64,000 nucleotides of DNA from Struthio camelus (GCF_040807025.1 NC_090944.1:125045738-125109737), one strand, 5' to 3'; counted from the stretch's first letter, positions 53,501 through 61,143 are shown. Notes: generated from the letters alone by a model not told the origin. Made by a program: numbers and translations.

Positions 53501-56500
53501 CTGGAATACCTCCTGTAATTTTTGCCAGCCAAAAATAGTACCAGCCCATGTAGAGCACTCCCTCTTATGCTCTGTGTTTAAGTTCTGCCTAGCACTCAAG
53601 CGACAGGCAGAACAGTAAACAATTATGAAACGCTGCAGGCATTTAAAACCTTCTGCAGTTTCTTCTAACATCGGATACACTTTCTTCGTAGATAGGTCAG
53701 TAGAGTCGTTTCTGGGTCCGCATTTTTTTCCACCACCTGCAAGAAGGTAAAGGAACTGTTACACACAGAAAGCTTTACAACACTCGCGTCAGCTTGGAAG
53801 AGGAAGTTCAGTCCTTCTACAACTTCTTTTACAAAGCAGGGAGCAGAACCACTGATTATGTCTCCTTACTACATTCAGCAATATTGGTCATATGCATCCA
53901 GAAACAACTTTGCCTTGAATTTATTGTGACAGGGAAAAGGACGTGCAGCATGTTTTCAGCCACTGCAAACTGAGGCAAACCCTTAAAAGACACTTCACAA
54001 CAGAAAGGAAACAGAATTAGGAGTGACTAGAGACAGAAGGAATCACGTTTTGGACTTGAGTTTTGAATTCTTGACATCTCCACAACTTGCATCTCACCTT
54101 TACTGATTAGACATACCTGACCTCTGTCCCTTCTCCTTCTTACTACTATAAGAGACAGAGAAGGTAAAAGAAGATAAGATGAACAGAATGACAGAAACAG
54201 CATCAATTACAGACTTTGACGAATAAATAGTGGAAACCCTCACATGACCAATATCGGTGCTGCAGGACAGAGAACAAGTACCAGCCTGACTTAAATTTCT
54301 CTTTCTTCCCTGGTAATGTTATATTGATCAATGTTACATTAGTAACTATTCTAAACCTGGGAATGTGAAATTCTGGCCAAGGATAAATTTCCTCTGCATG
54401 TTTTGAGTCAAACCCATCCCATTAATGAACAACATTATCAACAATTATCTATTACATATACAATTAGATTTTACTTCAACCTCTGCCCTATGGTCAGAAA
54501 TCGAAGTTCCATCTTGTACCTCTAAGTGGCTGCAGAGTTTCTTTTCCTCTTTTGCTGTTATTAATAGAGTGTCAAGAAACATTTCCAAATTTAGTGTGTG
54601 CAGGAATGCAATCACGTGTTCTTGGCTTCTACCATATGCGAGTCCTAAGTACAGTAGTTACAGTTTAATTTAATCTCTTCCAGTTTTGAAGGGCAAATTG
54701 AAACAGAAGTCATTTGGGTAAGCCTTTTTTCTTATTGATAAGACACCTTCACACCCTCTGTGCTTTCTGCTTCAGCTTTACGCCTTTGACATGTGACAGG
54801 GCTATTCTAAAGAGACAAAGTTCATACTTCCTATTTGAGTCCACATTTCTAAAGCCATCTGATAAAGCTGCTGCTACAAAACACAACTGACTGGTTTTTG
54901 GACATTTCATTCCTGCACTGGGAGCAATCTACAAGGCAACCGAATCCCTCCTAGCTTTGGGATGTCTTCCTGTAAGCCATGCAGCTTTCACATTGCTGCT
55001 GTTCAGAGCAGGAGTGCTCCCCATTCTCCTGCCTCCTGCATGCACACAAATTAGTAAGAGTCCTCTCCCGGCCAGACAGTTCTAAATAAGCACATAGATC
55101 CCTCTGCAGTAGTTTGGTAAATAAACACACTTAAACAGACAACTCCAAAAAATGCCTGTGACTACTAGTCTCCCATGGACAAAGGGAGGCATTTTCCTTT
55201 CACAGGTATTTCTCAGGCAAAGAGCCTTCCCCAGCAACTCATACCCTCTCTGTCAAGCTGAGTTTCTTCCTCAGGTCTGTGCCAATGGCCAGTGCAGACC
55301 CTTTCAAAGCAGTTTCCAAAATAGCCAGGCACAGAAAAATAGTTTTCTGGATGGTTAAAGAATACTGAGATTATTCTATGCTTAAATCAATGAAAATGTC
55401 TAAGAAGTTTTCTTGAAAGTATCCAAGAGGCACTCCGTTATGTACTCAAACGGAGCAATGAGAAGTTTAATCACTGAACGGGTCTTTTTCAGGAAGTGAT
55501 AAGTACGCAAGAAAACACAGGCCTAAGTCTTCATTCAGTAAAGCATTTAGACACTCAGCTCCACATGCTTTTAGTGAAGTACTTAAGCATGTGCGAAGTC
55601 CCATCAAAGTCAAGCGTTTGCTTAACTTTATTGAGAAAGCGGCTTCCGCTAGGTAGCAAAAACGTGTCATGAACGACGCACGCTCCTGTCCCATGCAAAC
55701 CAAAGGCCTGGATTCCTACTTCAGCCACTGAAATTACTCCATTGTAGCTGAAGATGTGTAACGCTGGCAGACACTTGGGATCAGAGAGAGATAAGGGTTG
55801 AGAGTTTGGAGGACATTCTGGATTGAACCAAATCTCACACAGGAGAGAGCAAGGAGTCATTTCTTTGCAGTCCGACTCCCAGTGGGGCAATGCTTGTTTA
55901 TAAGTCTCTTTTGTTGACACCAGACTAAGAGCTTTTTACTGCTCCTGCCTCTTGTCCCTTGTTGTTGATGCTGGTTTTGTCTTCCAACATATCATTCCCC
56001 GCAGAGTTTGTTACACTCACCTACTGTGACTTGTTCTTAAAAAATTGTTAAACCCTGCGGGCGGGGACAACATCTCCCCTTGTCTGACGCCCAGCACAAT
56101 ATGATTCACAGAACAGTATCTAACCCATCAAAACAATTCTTGCACACCTCCCCCAGTCTCCCTGTACAGACGGAAACTGAACTATACCCATTGGCTTCAG
56201 TGGGAGTAGGCTCAGTGTACTTTGATATCACAATTAAAGAAACATTTCCTTTTTGCAAAATTACTTTTTTTTTTTTTTTAACCAAAAATCATACTGGTAA
56301 GTATCTCTTATTGACAGCTACTTTTCTTCAGCTTCAGAACTGTGAATTTAACTGTACGTGGTAGCTTAAAAATTAATCAAATGCATAAAGAAACTTTATT
56401 TGAAATGTTAAGAGGGCACTGAGAGTCAGATGACTCCTAAAAAATTTGCTCTGCACTGCTGTGTTTGTACCATACATGTATTTGTCTCCTGATTCTAAGA

Positions 56501-59500
56501 CTCTTAAATACTCAGCTCATGTCCGCAGGGAGTCCGGCGTAATCATACAGTTCTTCAAGCACTAAGCACTACATGGAACAAGTTCCTAACTAGCCCTCTA
56601 TACTTACAGCCTGTGGATTGATCCAGAAAGGTGTTGAGCTCACTTCCCCCTGATTTCAGAATCAGATTTTATCGGTTTGACTTCGGCTGACCACCTAAAG
56701 CACCACCACGTAGGAAACTTGGATCTCTGAAAATATTTTTAGTTTACTATCTTTTCTGCCTGCCTTTCATTAATTCAAATTACTCTCATTTGCAATATAA
56801 AGCATCATATGTAAATTAGTAATCTCAGAAAGTTAAATAAAGTATTTTCCAATAAACGTAGTTGAGCAAGGTCTGTAAAGGAAAAAACAAGAAAAAAGAA
56901 AAAACTCAGAAACTAGTTTATTATTATTAATTCCTCGTTTACTGAACAATTTGCTAAGCTTTCCATCAGCAGGGTCTTGAAATGAGAATCAGATGCCTTT
57001 CTGAATGACAAGCTCCCATTCAGTCACAAGTCACTAGTCACTGAATTGGATGCAAGAACAGAAGGTGGAAGGTTTTCACTGGATTGTTGTGCAGCAAGTT
57101 GGACTAGACAACTGTAAAGGCCCCCTAGGATCTTAAAATCTGTGACCATGTATTCCTGAAGTCAATGGCAGATTTAAAATTCATTTAAGAGGGAAAAAGA
57201 TTAGAATAAACTAAATATAGCCACACAATGTAAAATTACTATGAGTAATGAGAAGGTTTTGTTCTGCTATAAACCAGCACACCGAAAAGTTATAATTCAT
57301 TGTCTATGGTAGGGACCCAGAGGGTCCCAAAGCTCAAAAAAAATCCTATTATTTTGGCTGAGCCCATCTGCAATCAAACATCCACAGGCTTTGGAAGAGG
57401 TCTAACACGGCTTCCAGCAGAGATCCCCTCTTAATATTCAGGATAGATATGGAAATAACGACTCTAGATGTTTGAATTAAAATTATATGCTACATATGAA
57501 TGAGACAGACTTGCCAGCTGAGGAAAACAAAAATTGCCACTGTTAGCTGTAAGCTTCGTGTGTTGCTTTCCATTATAGCCTAGGCAGGGCTACCAAGATA
57601 ACTGTGCTACTTGTATGCCAAGCTTCATGTCCAGTGAGGTAAATAGGTGCTTAAAATAAACAATTCTGAATGTTAAGTATGCTCAGCTGTTCTGAAGAGA
57701 CTTTTTCTTGACAACATTACAGACTGGGCTAATGCAAGGGAGTAGGATTTGTTGCCATGAAAGCTCCTATCTTATCAGCCACCTCTTATCACGCAGTTTT
57801 GTACCACACAAGAGTGTCAGCAGACCATTGGCAATGTCAAGCTGTCACAGATTCAAAAAGCAGTCACCTTTCCCACTGACTATGGTATCACAGTCCTTCC
57901 AGTACATTTACTTGAATTCTAAGTTGGGACTCCAGATGGATGAAGCCATAGCCTAACTCTCTACCTGCTGTTTCAACAGCATTACCCAGCCACTTCCCAC
58001 CACTCCTTCCACCACAGAATCTCTCCTGTGCAAAAATGTCCCAACAAATGACAAATGCCATATTTGTTGCCACAGACTGGATTGTCCCATGAGTCCAACC
58101 CTCTCTCCTGAACCTGCATTTGGTGGGGGTATAACACTTTAGCAACACACCCCAAAAGGGAGTAAGAAAAATGCCAAGGAGGCTCTAGACAGAGCACAAT
58201 CCAGGAAGCCCTTTCCTGTCTGGTCAGGTGGAGCCTGCTTCTTTGCTAGCACTTCTGGTTCCACAAACCAGCAGGGAAAGATGCTGACACAGCCGTGACA
58301 CATGGAATTGGCTGGTACTGCTGGTAGCATTAACAGTTCCCTGGTGGTTTTTTAACAAAGGACTGCCAAGAGCATATTGTGATAATGCTTCTATGCAGGC
58401 CCAAGGTCAGCTCTAGGGAGGGTCTGTTGTAAACAAGGAACTGTAGTTCCATAAAAAGTGCTGAAATGCAACGAGATGCCATTCCCAGCATGTGCTTTAA
58501 CTCCAAGACACAGCAAGAACAGACAGCAGATGCTACTGCTGAGTGTGGTATGACAAAAGGAAGTAGCCACCTTCCGCTCCTAGCCTTCGTGGGTCTACAT
58601 TGTGCTTTCTCCCCTTCACTGCCTCACCCCACACCCCTAAGAAAAAAGAACAGCCCCACAAAACAAGTTCTGTGCAACTCAGTCCCTTTTCTTCTGCTGC
58701 ACTGACTAATATACATATTCATATATTAGGCCAAAATTCTCCTCCAGGAATAAGGGTTTTTCTGCTGATTTACCCAGAGCAACACTCCTGTAATACTTGA
58801 CCACTAAGGGATGTCAAAGCATCAGCTGTACATACATTTAGGAATTTTTTTTTATAAACTCTTCACACCTGTCACGAGCAGTATACTGGTTCTGAACATA
58901 AGCTAGTCTAGCACCAGAAGTACAACTCTCTTGCTTTAGAGTATACCACAAAGACAGAAGACTTGGACTGTATTGGGACCTGGACCGCTCAACATCTTTG
59001 CGGCACCCCCCCACTGCAAGCCTCAAAAAGCTCCCAATTTACCGTCTAAAAATTTTGGTACACAGGGAGGGACCTAAAGTCACTAAAAATCCCACAGAGA
59101 GCAAGACAGATTAAAGATATCACCTGTGTCCTTGCCATAGTAAGAAATTCATTAGATGAAATTCACAGATCACCCTGTGCCACTGCTTCATGATCTCAGC
59201 GATCGAACTTGATTAGCTAGCCATGATTAACTTGGACCTTCAGGTTTTCACCTCTCTTTAGAAACAATGAACAGCTGACATGTCAGTTAATGTTGACATG
59301 TGAACCATTAATCATATATGTAAGCAAAGATTCAAGAGTTGTCCTTTATGAAACCTCAGAACCAGGGCTAGCTTCTACATGAGCATTACACTTGAGAGCC
59401 CTTTGGATAACTTATAACCCATTCTAGGTAAACTGCATTCCCCAGCTAACTATCGATACTCAGATAAAACAAAGCTCTGCCATCAAATGCCCTAGTACCT

Positions 59501-60866
59501 TGGAAAGCTCAGATTCCAACCCAATTTGAGATCCAAATTCGGAACTGAAACACCTTATCTATTTAATGTAGAAACAATCTTATCCACTTTTACACATGAT
59601 TAAATTTATCGCCAAAGGGCCCAAAAGCAAAAATGATAAGAATCCTGTACCAGGCTGCAGGGCGGTATACAGAGCTTTTGAGCCAAATAAGAATATTTTG
59701 TGATCCCTCGAGGGACTGAAGTACTCATTCTCTAGCCCAGACTTAATTCTGCACATGATTTGCCCCTGAGCAGTGTATAGGGAAAGTTCACAAACTCTTG
59801 GCTCCACAGTACACAGTGAATATGCAACCCTCCCCCTCCCAAGTTTCCCAACCAGCAGCTGCTATGGCACAAATTTCCCTGCCCTGGTATCTCGAGAAGG
59901 GGAGAGAGGCAGGGCAAGATTTACATTGAGCTGAGCTCAGAAACAGAACTGGCTTGTAGTCATAGTTCAGAAAAGAAGCAACCTTGACTTATTCCCAGTG
60001 ATTGCAGACCCCAGGCTGAAAGGCTGTTCAGTTCAAAAAAGAGGCGACCTTGACTTACTCCAAGTTGTTGCAGAACAGAGGCTGACCAGCTAGTCAGGGA
60101 AAATCGTAACTGAGAAAGAGAATTCTGGGAGAAACTGTGCAAAGATGCCTAGCATATGCAAGAATCACCACCTTCTCCCCTCTGACATGAAGTCGCTTCT
60201 TCACAGAAGTGACTTCTTGTACACAGACTTGTGACTTCTTAGTCACAACCGTCAGCAGTTGATCTACATGACACTTTCATTTTCAATGTATGCAAAACTA
60301 TCAGTTAACAGATTTTTGATTTCATAGAGTCTTCTAGTTTCTTAACTGGAAACAGAATGAATGTTTTACTTAAATCTCTATTAAAAATCAAAAGTCAGAA
60401 TTACTTACCGAATTTATGGGTTGTATATATGGATGCTTATATTTGAGTTATATTTTTCAGATCTGCTCTAATTATTTAAATTATCTCTAGTAGAAATGTC
60501 TGCATTAAGTCAGTGCACCTTTACTTAAAATAAGTTACCCCAGAATTGCAGCAAATTATTATAAACAGATCCTAAAAAGTAAAAGTAAAGTTACATAGTT
60601 ATGTTACTCTTTGAATATTTCACAAATAGTCAAAGAAAGAAAAAAATCACTTAGCAAAGTAATAAATAGTTCTCATAATCTAATATGCAAAAGCGGTCAT
60701 GGCAATTGTGCTGATATTAGAGAACTTCAGAGGAAGAAAAGATGACTAGGCAAATAAATAATCAACCCACAGTCCAGGAGCAAACAGAACAGAAAACTGG
60801 AATCTTCCTTACCTTTTTACCATTCACAAAGAAGACAAGTTCGTCCCCTGTCCTCTCTGGAGCCAT
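8480..60866 (-). CDS. XDH: Xanthine dehydrogenase (37 coding exons)
   Basis: This molybdo-flavoenzyme oxidises hypoxanthine to xanthine and xanthine to urate, passing electrons Mo to 2Fe-2S to FAD to NAD+; it is cytosolic and homodimeric. The assembled frame has 1359 residues without any stop or frameshift. Two 2Fe-2S domains (Cys47, 52, 55, 77 and Cys117, 120, 152, 154) come first, then a duplicated Cys-rich linker (170-215), the FAD/NAD domain (about 245-560, with [10 protein letters not shown] and Tyr420) and the molybdopterin domain (about 590-1359). Glu832 and Arg910 (Glu802/Arg880 in bovine) identify XDH rather than aldehyde oxidase; Arg942, Phe944, Phe1039 and Glu1291 complete the active site. 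Human XDH has 1333 residues; the excess is mostly the extra exon. Cys565 equals rat Cys535, but the Cys992 position is Arg1022. All exon-intron phases agree. ATG at 60864-60866 has A at -3 and G at +4. Confidence 0.98.
9529..9696 (-). CDS. XDH: XDH exon 36 (catalytic base Glu1291)
   Basis: Residues 1288-1343. [20 protein letters not shown] contains Glu1291, equal to bovine Glu1261, the catalytic base. [17 protein letters not shown] follows. Acceptor TTATCTAG, donor AAAATG|GTAATT. Confidence 0.98.
10881..11069 (-). CDS. XDH: XDH exon 35
   Basis: Residues 1225-1287, including [37 protein letters not shown] and [11 protein letters not shown]. Acceptor GTTTGTAG, donor TCCAAG|GTATAT. Confidence 0.97.
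12824..12889 (-). CDS. XDH: XDH exon 34
   Basis: Residues 1203-1224: [20 protein letters not shown] then GQ, a highly conserved segment of the second Mo subdomain. Acceptor CTTTTAG, donor GGACAG|GTAAGC. Confidence 0.96.
13315..13490 (+). mobile_element. MIR/CORE-SINE-like element
   Basis: The order of landmarks fits a MIR: CCCTGCAAGGCAGATAATTA, TCATTTTATTATACTTTGCAG, GAGGAGTTAAGAAATTTACT, GAAGGTCACGCTGAACCAAT, GACAGAGCTAGGAACAAG. This is the tRNA-derived CORE-SINE body (CCATTTTACAGATGAGGAAACTGAG...). It is an ancient copy in XDH intron 33, just past exon 33. MIR remnants occur in birds but are sparse. Confidence 0.6.
13543..13657 (-). CDS. XDH: XDH exon 33
   Basis: Residues 1164-1202. After [16 protein letters not shown] comes [20 protein letters not shown]. 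Acceptor TTTATCAAG, donor CACAAG|GTGAGG. Confidence 0.95.
14850..14902 (-). CDS. XDH: XDH exon 32
   Basis: Residues 1147-1163 plus two bases, [18 protein letters not shown] 53-base exon. Acceptor TTTGCCAG, donor TATAG|GTGAGT. Confidence 0.95.
15724..15798 (-). CDS. XDH: XDH exon 31
   Basis: Residues 1122-1146, from [20 protein letters not shown] to WEDW. The acceptor is preceded by T12 and a (CT)n run, an unusually long polypyrimidine tract. Donor GACTGG|GTAAGC. Confidence 0.96.
15800..15833 (-). repeat. Long polypyrimidine tract, (CT)n-T12, at the exon 31 acceptor
   Basis: On the minus strand about 34 pyrimidine-rich bases, (CT)n interrupted by TTT and ending in twelve T, run straight into the AG of exon 31. 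On plus it reads A12 then (GA)n. Confidence 0.8.
16836..16964 (-). CDS. XDH: XDH exon 30
   Basis: Residues 1079-1121. [20 protein letters not shown] is the strongly conserved cofactor loop. Acceptor GCTCTGCAG, donor GTCCAT|GTACGG. Confidence 0.97.
17730..17825 (-). CDS. XDH: XDH exon 29
   Basis: Residues 1047-1078, from [20 protein letters not shown] to [16 protein letters not shown] is a molybdopterin-contacting loop. Acceptor CTTTTATAG, donor ATCCAG|GTAGTG. Confidence 0.96.
18527..18608 (-). CDS. XDH: XDH exon 28 (Arg in place of Cys992)
   Basis: Residues 1019-1046. [19 protein letters not shown] contains Phe1039 (bovine Phe1009, stacks on substrate). Arg1022 (codon at 18599-18601) stands where mammals have the redox-switch Cys992. 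Acceptor CTTGCAG; donor CCAG|GTCCTT is a poor match beyond GT. Confidence 0.95.
19215..19360 (-). CDS. XDH: XDH exon 27
   Basis: Residues 971-1018 plus two bases, including [20 protein letters not shown]. Acceptor TTGGGAAG, donor AACAG|GTAGAT. Confidence 0.96.
19861..20052 (-). CDS. XDH: XDH exon 26 (active-site Arg910, Arg942, Phe944)
   Basis: Residues 907-970. [11 protein letters not shown] holds Arg910 (bovine Arg880, contacts substrate). [20 protein letters not shown] holds Arg942 and Phe944, the latter equal to bovine Phe914 that stacks on the purine. Acceptor CATCAG, donor GAGGAG|GTATAG. Confidence 0.97.
21516..21602 (-). CDS. XDH: XDH exon 25
   Basis: Residues 878-906, from [20 protein letters not shown] to DLSYG. 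Mo domain. Acceptor CTTGACAG, donor TATGGC|GTAAGT. Confidence 0.95.
22219..22306 (-). CDS. XDH: XDH exon 24
   Basis: Residues 848-877. After the junction it reads [20 protein letters not shown], where the family consensus is KTGRPVRC; three residues at the exon start differ. Acceptor TTTAACAG, donor TACAAG|GTATGC. Confidence 0.94.
23831..23964 (-). CDS. XDH: XDH exon 23 (catalytic Glu832)
   Basis: Residues 804-847 plus two bases. [18 protein letters not shown] includes Glu832, equal to bovine Glu802, which binds the purine ring and distinguishes XDH from aldehyde oxidase. Acceptor TTCTTTAG, donor TTCAA|GTAAGT. Confidence 0.97.
24806..24930 (-). CDS. XDH: XDH exon 22
   Basis: Residues 762-803. 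[20 protein letters not shown] carries the Gln-Glu-His motif of the molybdopterin site, followed by [14 protein letters not shown]. Acceptor TTTCCTAG, donor ACACAG|GTACTG. Confidence 0.97.
26837..26933 (-). CDS. XDH: XDH exon 21
   Basis: Residues 730-761 plus one base, from [20 protein letters not shown] to ESDHVLE. Acceptor AGCTTCCTAG? by position reads TTTCCTAG on the minus strand; donor TTGGAAG|GTGAGA. Confidence 0.94.
28469..28588 (-). CDS. XDH: XDH exon 20
   Basis: Residues 690-729. [20 protein letters not shown] is a conserved hammerhead segment. The last codon is TGG (Trp729), where Gln or Glu is usual. Acceptor TACCCGTAG, donor TTTGG|GTAAGA. Confidence 0.94.
29109..29232 (-). CDS. 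XDH: XDH exon 19
   Basis: Residues 648-689, beginning [20 protein letters not shown] and holding [20 protein letters not shown]. Two AGs compete at the start; the upstream one (TTATTTAG) keeps frame and homology. Donor ATG|GTACGT. Confidence 0.94.
31781..31950 (-). CDS. XDH: XDH exon 18 (start of Mo-binding domain)
   Basis: Residues 592-647 plus two bases. [20 protein letters not shown] and [20 protein letters not shown] are the a/b-hammerhead segment of the molybdopterin half. Acceptor TTACTCCAG, donor ATCCT|GTAAGT. Confidence 0.96.
32612..32701 (-). CDS. XDH: XDH exon 17 (FAD-Mo linker)
   Basis: Residues 562-591, starting [20 protein letters not shown]. Cys565 matches rat Cys535, one of the two cysteines whose disulfide turns mammalian XDH into the oxidase. 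Acceptor CTCTGGCAG, donor TTCCAA|GTAAGT. Confidence 0.94.
33233..33350. repeat. Minisatellite, ACTTGTATCTAAG units
   Basis: Tandem copies of ACTTGTATCTAAG, some extended by TCTAAG, give 13- and 19-base units in an alternating order, decaying after about 33330. In XDH intron 16. Confidence 0.85.
33428..33602 (-). CDS. XDH: XDH exon 16
   Basis: Residues 503-561. [20 protein letters not shown] then the conserved [20 protein letters not shown] close the FAD domain and begin the linker to the Mo domain. Acceptor CCTTTGCAG, donor GGCCCT|GTGAGT. Confidence 0.96.
34126..34310 (-). CDS. XDH: XDH exon 15
   Basis: Residues 442-502 plus two bases, opening [20 protein letters not shown] and including [19 protein letters not shown]-terminal part of the FAD domain. 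Acceptor CTCTCCTAG, donor GGGAG|GTAGGC. Confidence 0.96.
34311..38161 (-). other. XDH: XDH intron 14 (3.9 kb)
   Basis: A long AT-rich intron inside the FAD domain coding region. No exon, RNA gene or clear repeat was found by reading; a poly(A) run sits near 35775-35786. Confidence 0.6.
38162..38271 (-). CDS. XDH: XDH exon 14
   Basis: Residues 405-441. [20 protein letters not shown] includes Tyr420 (bovine Tyr393, near the flavin/NAD site). Acceptor CTCTACAG, donor AGGAAG|GTAAGC. Confidence 0.94.
39146..39239 (-). CDS. XDH: XDH exon 13 (FAD-binding loop)
   Basis: Residues 374-404 plus one base. [20 protein letters not shown] is the pyrophosphate- and flavin-contacting loop of the family. Acceptor TTATGCTAG, donor AATG|GTAAGT. 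Confidence 0.96.
40756..40907 (-). CDS. XDH: XDH exon 12
   Basis: Residues 323-373, containing [20 protein letters not shown] and the conserved [19 protein letters not shown] domain. Acceptor CATTTTTAG, donor GTTGCA|GTAAGT. Confidence 0.96.
41732..41824 (-). CDS. XDH: XDH exon 11
   Basis: Residues 292-322 plus one base, containing [23 protein letters not shown] domain. Acceptor TTTTCCTAAG, donor ACAG|GTGAGC. Confidence 0.95.
42604..42745 (-). CDS. XDH: XDH exon 10 (start of FAD domain)
   Basis: Residues 245-291 plus one base. [14 protein letters not shown] and [10 protein letters not shown] are the first FAD-binding segments (PCMH fold). Acceptor TTTTGCAG, donor GTGG|GTAAGA. Confidence 0.96.
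44074..44160 (-). CDS. XDH: XDH exon 9
   Basis: Residues 216-244, including [18 protein letters not shown], the conserved linker leading into the FAD domain. Acceptor TTTTCACAG, donor ATG|GTAAGC; phase 0 both sides. Confidence 0.95.
44581..44649 (-). CDS. XDH: XDH exon 8, second copy of the duplicated Cys-rich linker
   Basis: Residues 193-215, starting [20 protein letters not shown]. It has the same 69-base length and 0-0 phase as exon 7; 11 of 23 residues agree by eye. This copy looks closer to the single human unit, which ends CCMNQKKD. Acceptor CTTCAG, donor GTG|GTAAAG. Confidence 0.93.
45507..45575 (-). CDS. XDH: XDH exon 7, first copy of the duplicated Cys-rich linker
   Basis: Residues 170-192, starting [20 protein letters not shown]. 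It is 69 bases with phase 0 on both sides and matches exon 8 in length and in the paired CC motifs. Mammals have only one such unit, between the Fe-S and FAD domains. Donor ATG|GTAAGC. Confidence 0.93.
45960..47100 (-). mobile_element. CR1 LINE fragment, 3' half of ORF2 and tail (degraded)
   Basis: Read on the minus strand, three broken frames resemble the CR1 reverse transcriptase and its downstream region. About 47083-46790 gives [20 protein letters not shown] and [14 protein letters not shown], the thumb-side RT motifs. About 46758-46534 gives [13 protein letters not shown] and ENKCKKI. About 46400-45960 reads like the CR1 C-terminal text (LGLFSLEKR-type, [31 protein letters not shown]). 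Stops and frameshifts separate them, so it is long dead and 5'-truncated. It lies in XDH intron 6 in the same orientation as XDH. The style fits an old amniote CR1/L3-type subfamily rather than young chicken CR1-F/B. Confidence 0.85.
47815..47876 (-). CDS. XDH: XDH exon 6
   Basis: Residues 149-169, [20 protein letters not shown] then Lys. Cys152 and Cys154 finish the second cluster. Acceptor GGCAACGCAG, donor GCCAAA|GTAAGT, phase 0. Confidence 0.96.
48713..48839 (-). CDS. XDH: XDH exon 5 (second 2Fe-2S motif)
   Basis: Residues 107-148 plus one base. [20 protein letters not shown] gives Cys117 and Cys120 of the helical 2Fe-2S domain. Acceptor TTCCCAG, donor TTCCAAG|GTAATG. Confidence 0.96.
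49944..50052 (-). CDS. XDH: XDH exon 4
   Basis: Residues 70-106. [20 protein letters not shown] supplies Cys77, fourth ligand of the first cluster. Acceptor TATTCTAG, donor CCCAG|GTAAGC, ending phase 0 at Gln106. Confidence 0.95.
51248..51344 (-). CDS. XDH: XDH exon 3 (first 2Fe-2S motif)
   Basis: Residues 38-69 plus two bases. It contains [18 protein letters not shown], giving cluster ligands Cys47, Cys52 and Cys55. Acceptor TTCACTCAG; donor ATCCT|GTATCC, the same rare donor as exon 2. Confidence 0.96.
53679..53736 (-). CDS. XDH: XDH exon 2
   Basis: Residues 19-37 plus one base, [19 protein letters not shown]. Acceptor CTTGCAG; donor AAGT|GTATCC, an unusual donor. The T completes a Leu codon with exon 3. 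No longer open frame flags this 58-base exon; it was found by homology and phase. Confidence 0.93.
55500..55650. repeat. Ancient amniote palindromic repeat (MITE-like)
   Basis: The text CACATGCTT at 55562-55570 and AAGCATGTG at 55585-55593 form a perfect inverted pair. They sit within phrases such as TTCAGTAAAGCATTTAG, AAGTCCCATCAAAGTCAA and TTTGCTTAACTTTATT, which recur in bird, turtle and crocodile intergenic DNA. I cannot name the family. Confidence 0.45.
57060..57150 (+). mobile_element. CR1-like LINE 3' end, short remnant
   Basis: The text around CAGCAAGTTGGACTAGAC followed by CTGTAAAGGCCCCC and TCTTAAAATCTGTGA resembles the 3' tail of CR1 elements (GGTTGGACTAGATGACC ... CCCTTCCA). It is about 90 bases, on plus, in XDH intron 1. 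Confidence 0.5.
59965..60091. repeat. Two-copy 66-base tandem duplication
   Basis: A unit starting GTTCAGAAAAGAAGCAACC at 59965 recurs at 60031 as GTTCAAAAAAGAGGCGACC, followed by the shared CTTGACTTA, GTTGCAGA-like and AGGCTGA segments. Copies are diverged. In XDH intron 1 about 750 bases past exon 1. Confidence 0.75.
60813..60866 (-). CDS. XDH: XDH exon 1 (start codon)
   Basis: Residues 1-18, [18 protein letters not shown], the first strand of the N-terminal 2Fe-2S domain. The sequence before ATG is GTACAGG, a strong initiation context. Donor AAAAAG|GTAAGG, phase 0. Confidence 0.95.
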
Positions 60867-61031
60867 CCTGTACACCTTCCAAAATTCACTCAAACAGGGT
60901 CACAGATTACCCCTCTGAGAGCAGCACTACACCCCACAGAAAGGCGAGCACCGGCAATGCAACGACAAGTACTATGAGCCTGTCTTAATGTTTGACTTTA
61001 TTTCTACATCAGTACCCTGTGAAACCCGACA

Positions 61032-61038
61032 TTATATA
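61032..61038 (-). promoter_or_regulatory. XDH: Second TATA-like element, XDH promoter
   Basis: TATATAA on the minus strand, about 165 bases before the ATG. Transcription from here would begin near 61005. It could be an alternative to the element at 61134-61143. Confidence 0.35.
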
Positions 61039-61133
61039 AGAGCCAACACAGAGGCGTGCCAGCTGCCTTTGGTTGGTGCTTCTGCAGCAGTAATGACAGA
61101 AAAGGAGTTGGACTGAACAAACTGACCCGCCCC

Positions 61134-61143
61134 CTTTTATATA
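61134..61143 (-). promoter_or_regulatory. XDH: TATA box candidate with adjoining GC box, XDH promoter
   Basis: On the minus strand TATATAAAAG is followed at once by GGGGGCGGG. It lies about 270 bases before the XDH ATG, so a start near 61105 would leave a 5' UTR of about 240 bases. It is the best TATA match in the 5' flank. Confidence 0.5.

Larger units (their letters stand above)
47877..53678 (-). other. XDH: XDH introns 2-5
   Basis: Introns span 51345-53678, 50053-51247, 48840-49943 and 47877-48712. Apart from poly(A) at about 50779-50793 and a few short open frames (the longest 120 codons at 51545-51907, minus) I see nothing recognisable. Confidence 0.6.
53737..60812 (-). other. XDH: XDH intron 1 (7.1 kb)
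   Basis: The longest intron, as is common for intron 1. It contains a 66-base tandem duplication (59965-60091), a CR1-like 3' end (57060-57150) and an ancient palindromic repeat (55500-55650). No exon or RNA gene was seen in the rest. Confidence 0.7.

Noticed and set aside
60190-60245. Near-palindromic GAAGTCGCTTC / GAAGTGACTTC text as a structured RNA or binding array
   Set aside because: Arms are short and imperfect and the context is plain intron 1; no RNA family or clear motif could be supported.
8480-60866. Aldehyde oxidase (AOX) instead of XDH
   Set aside because: The substrate-contacting pair is Glu832 and Arg910, as in XDH; AOX has other residues there. The NAD-site text and the N- and C-termini also match XDH.
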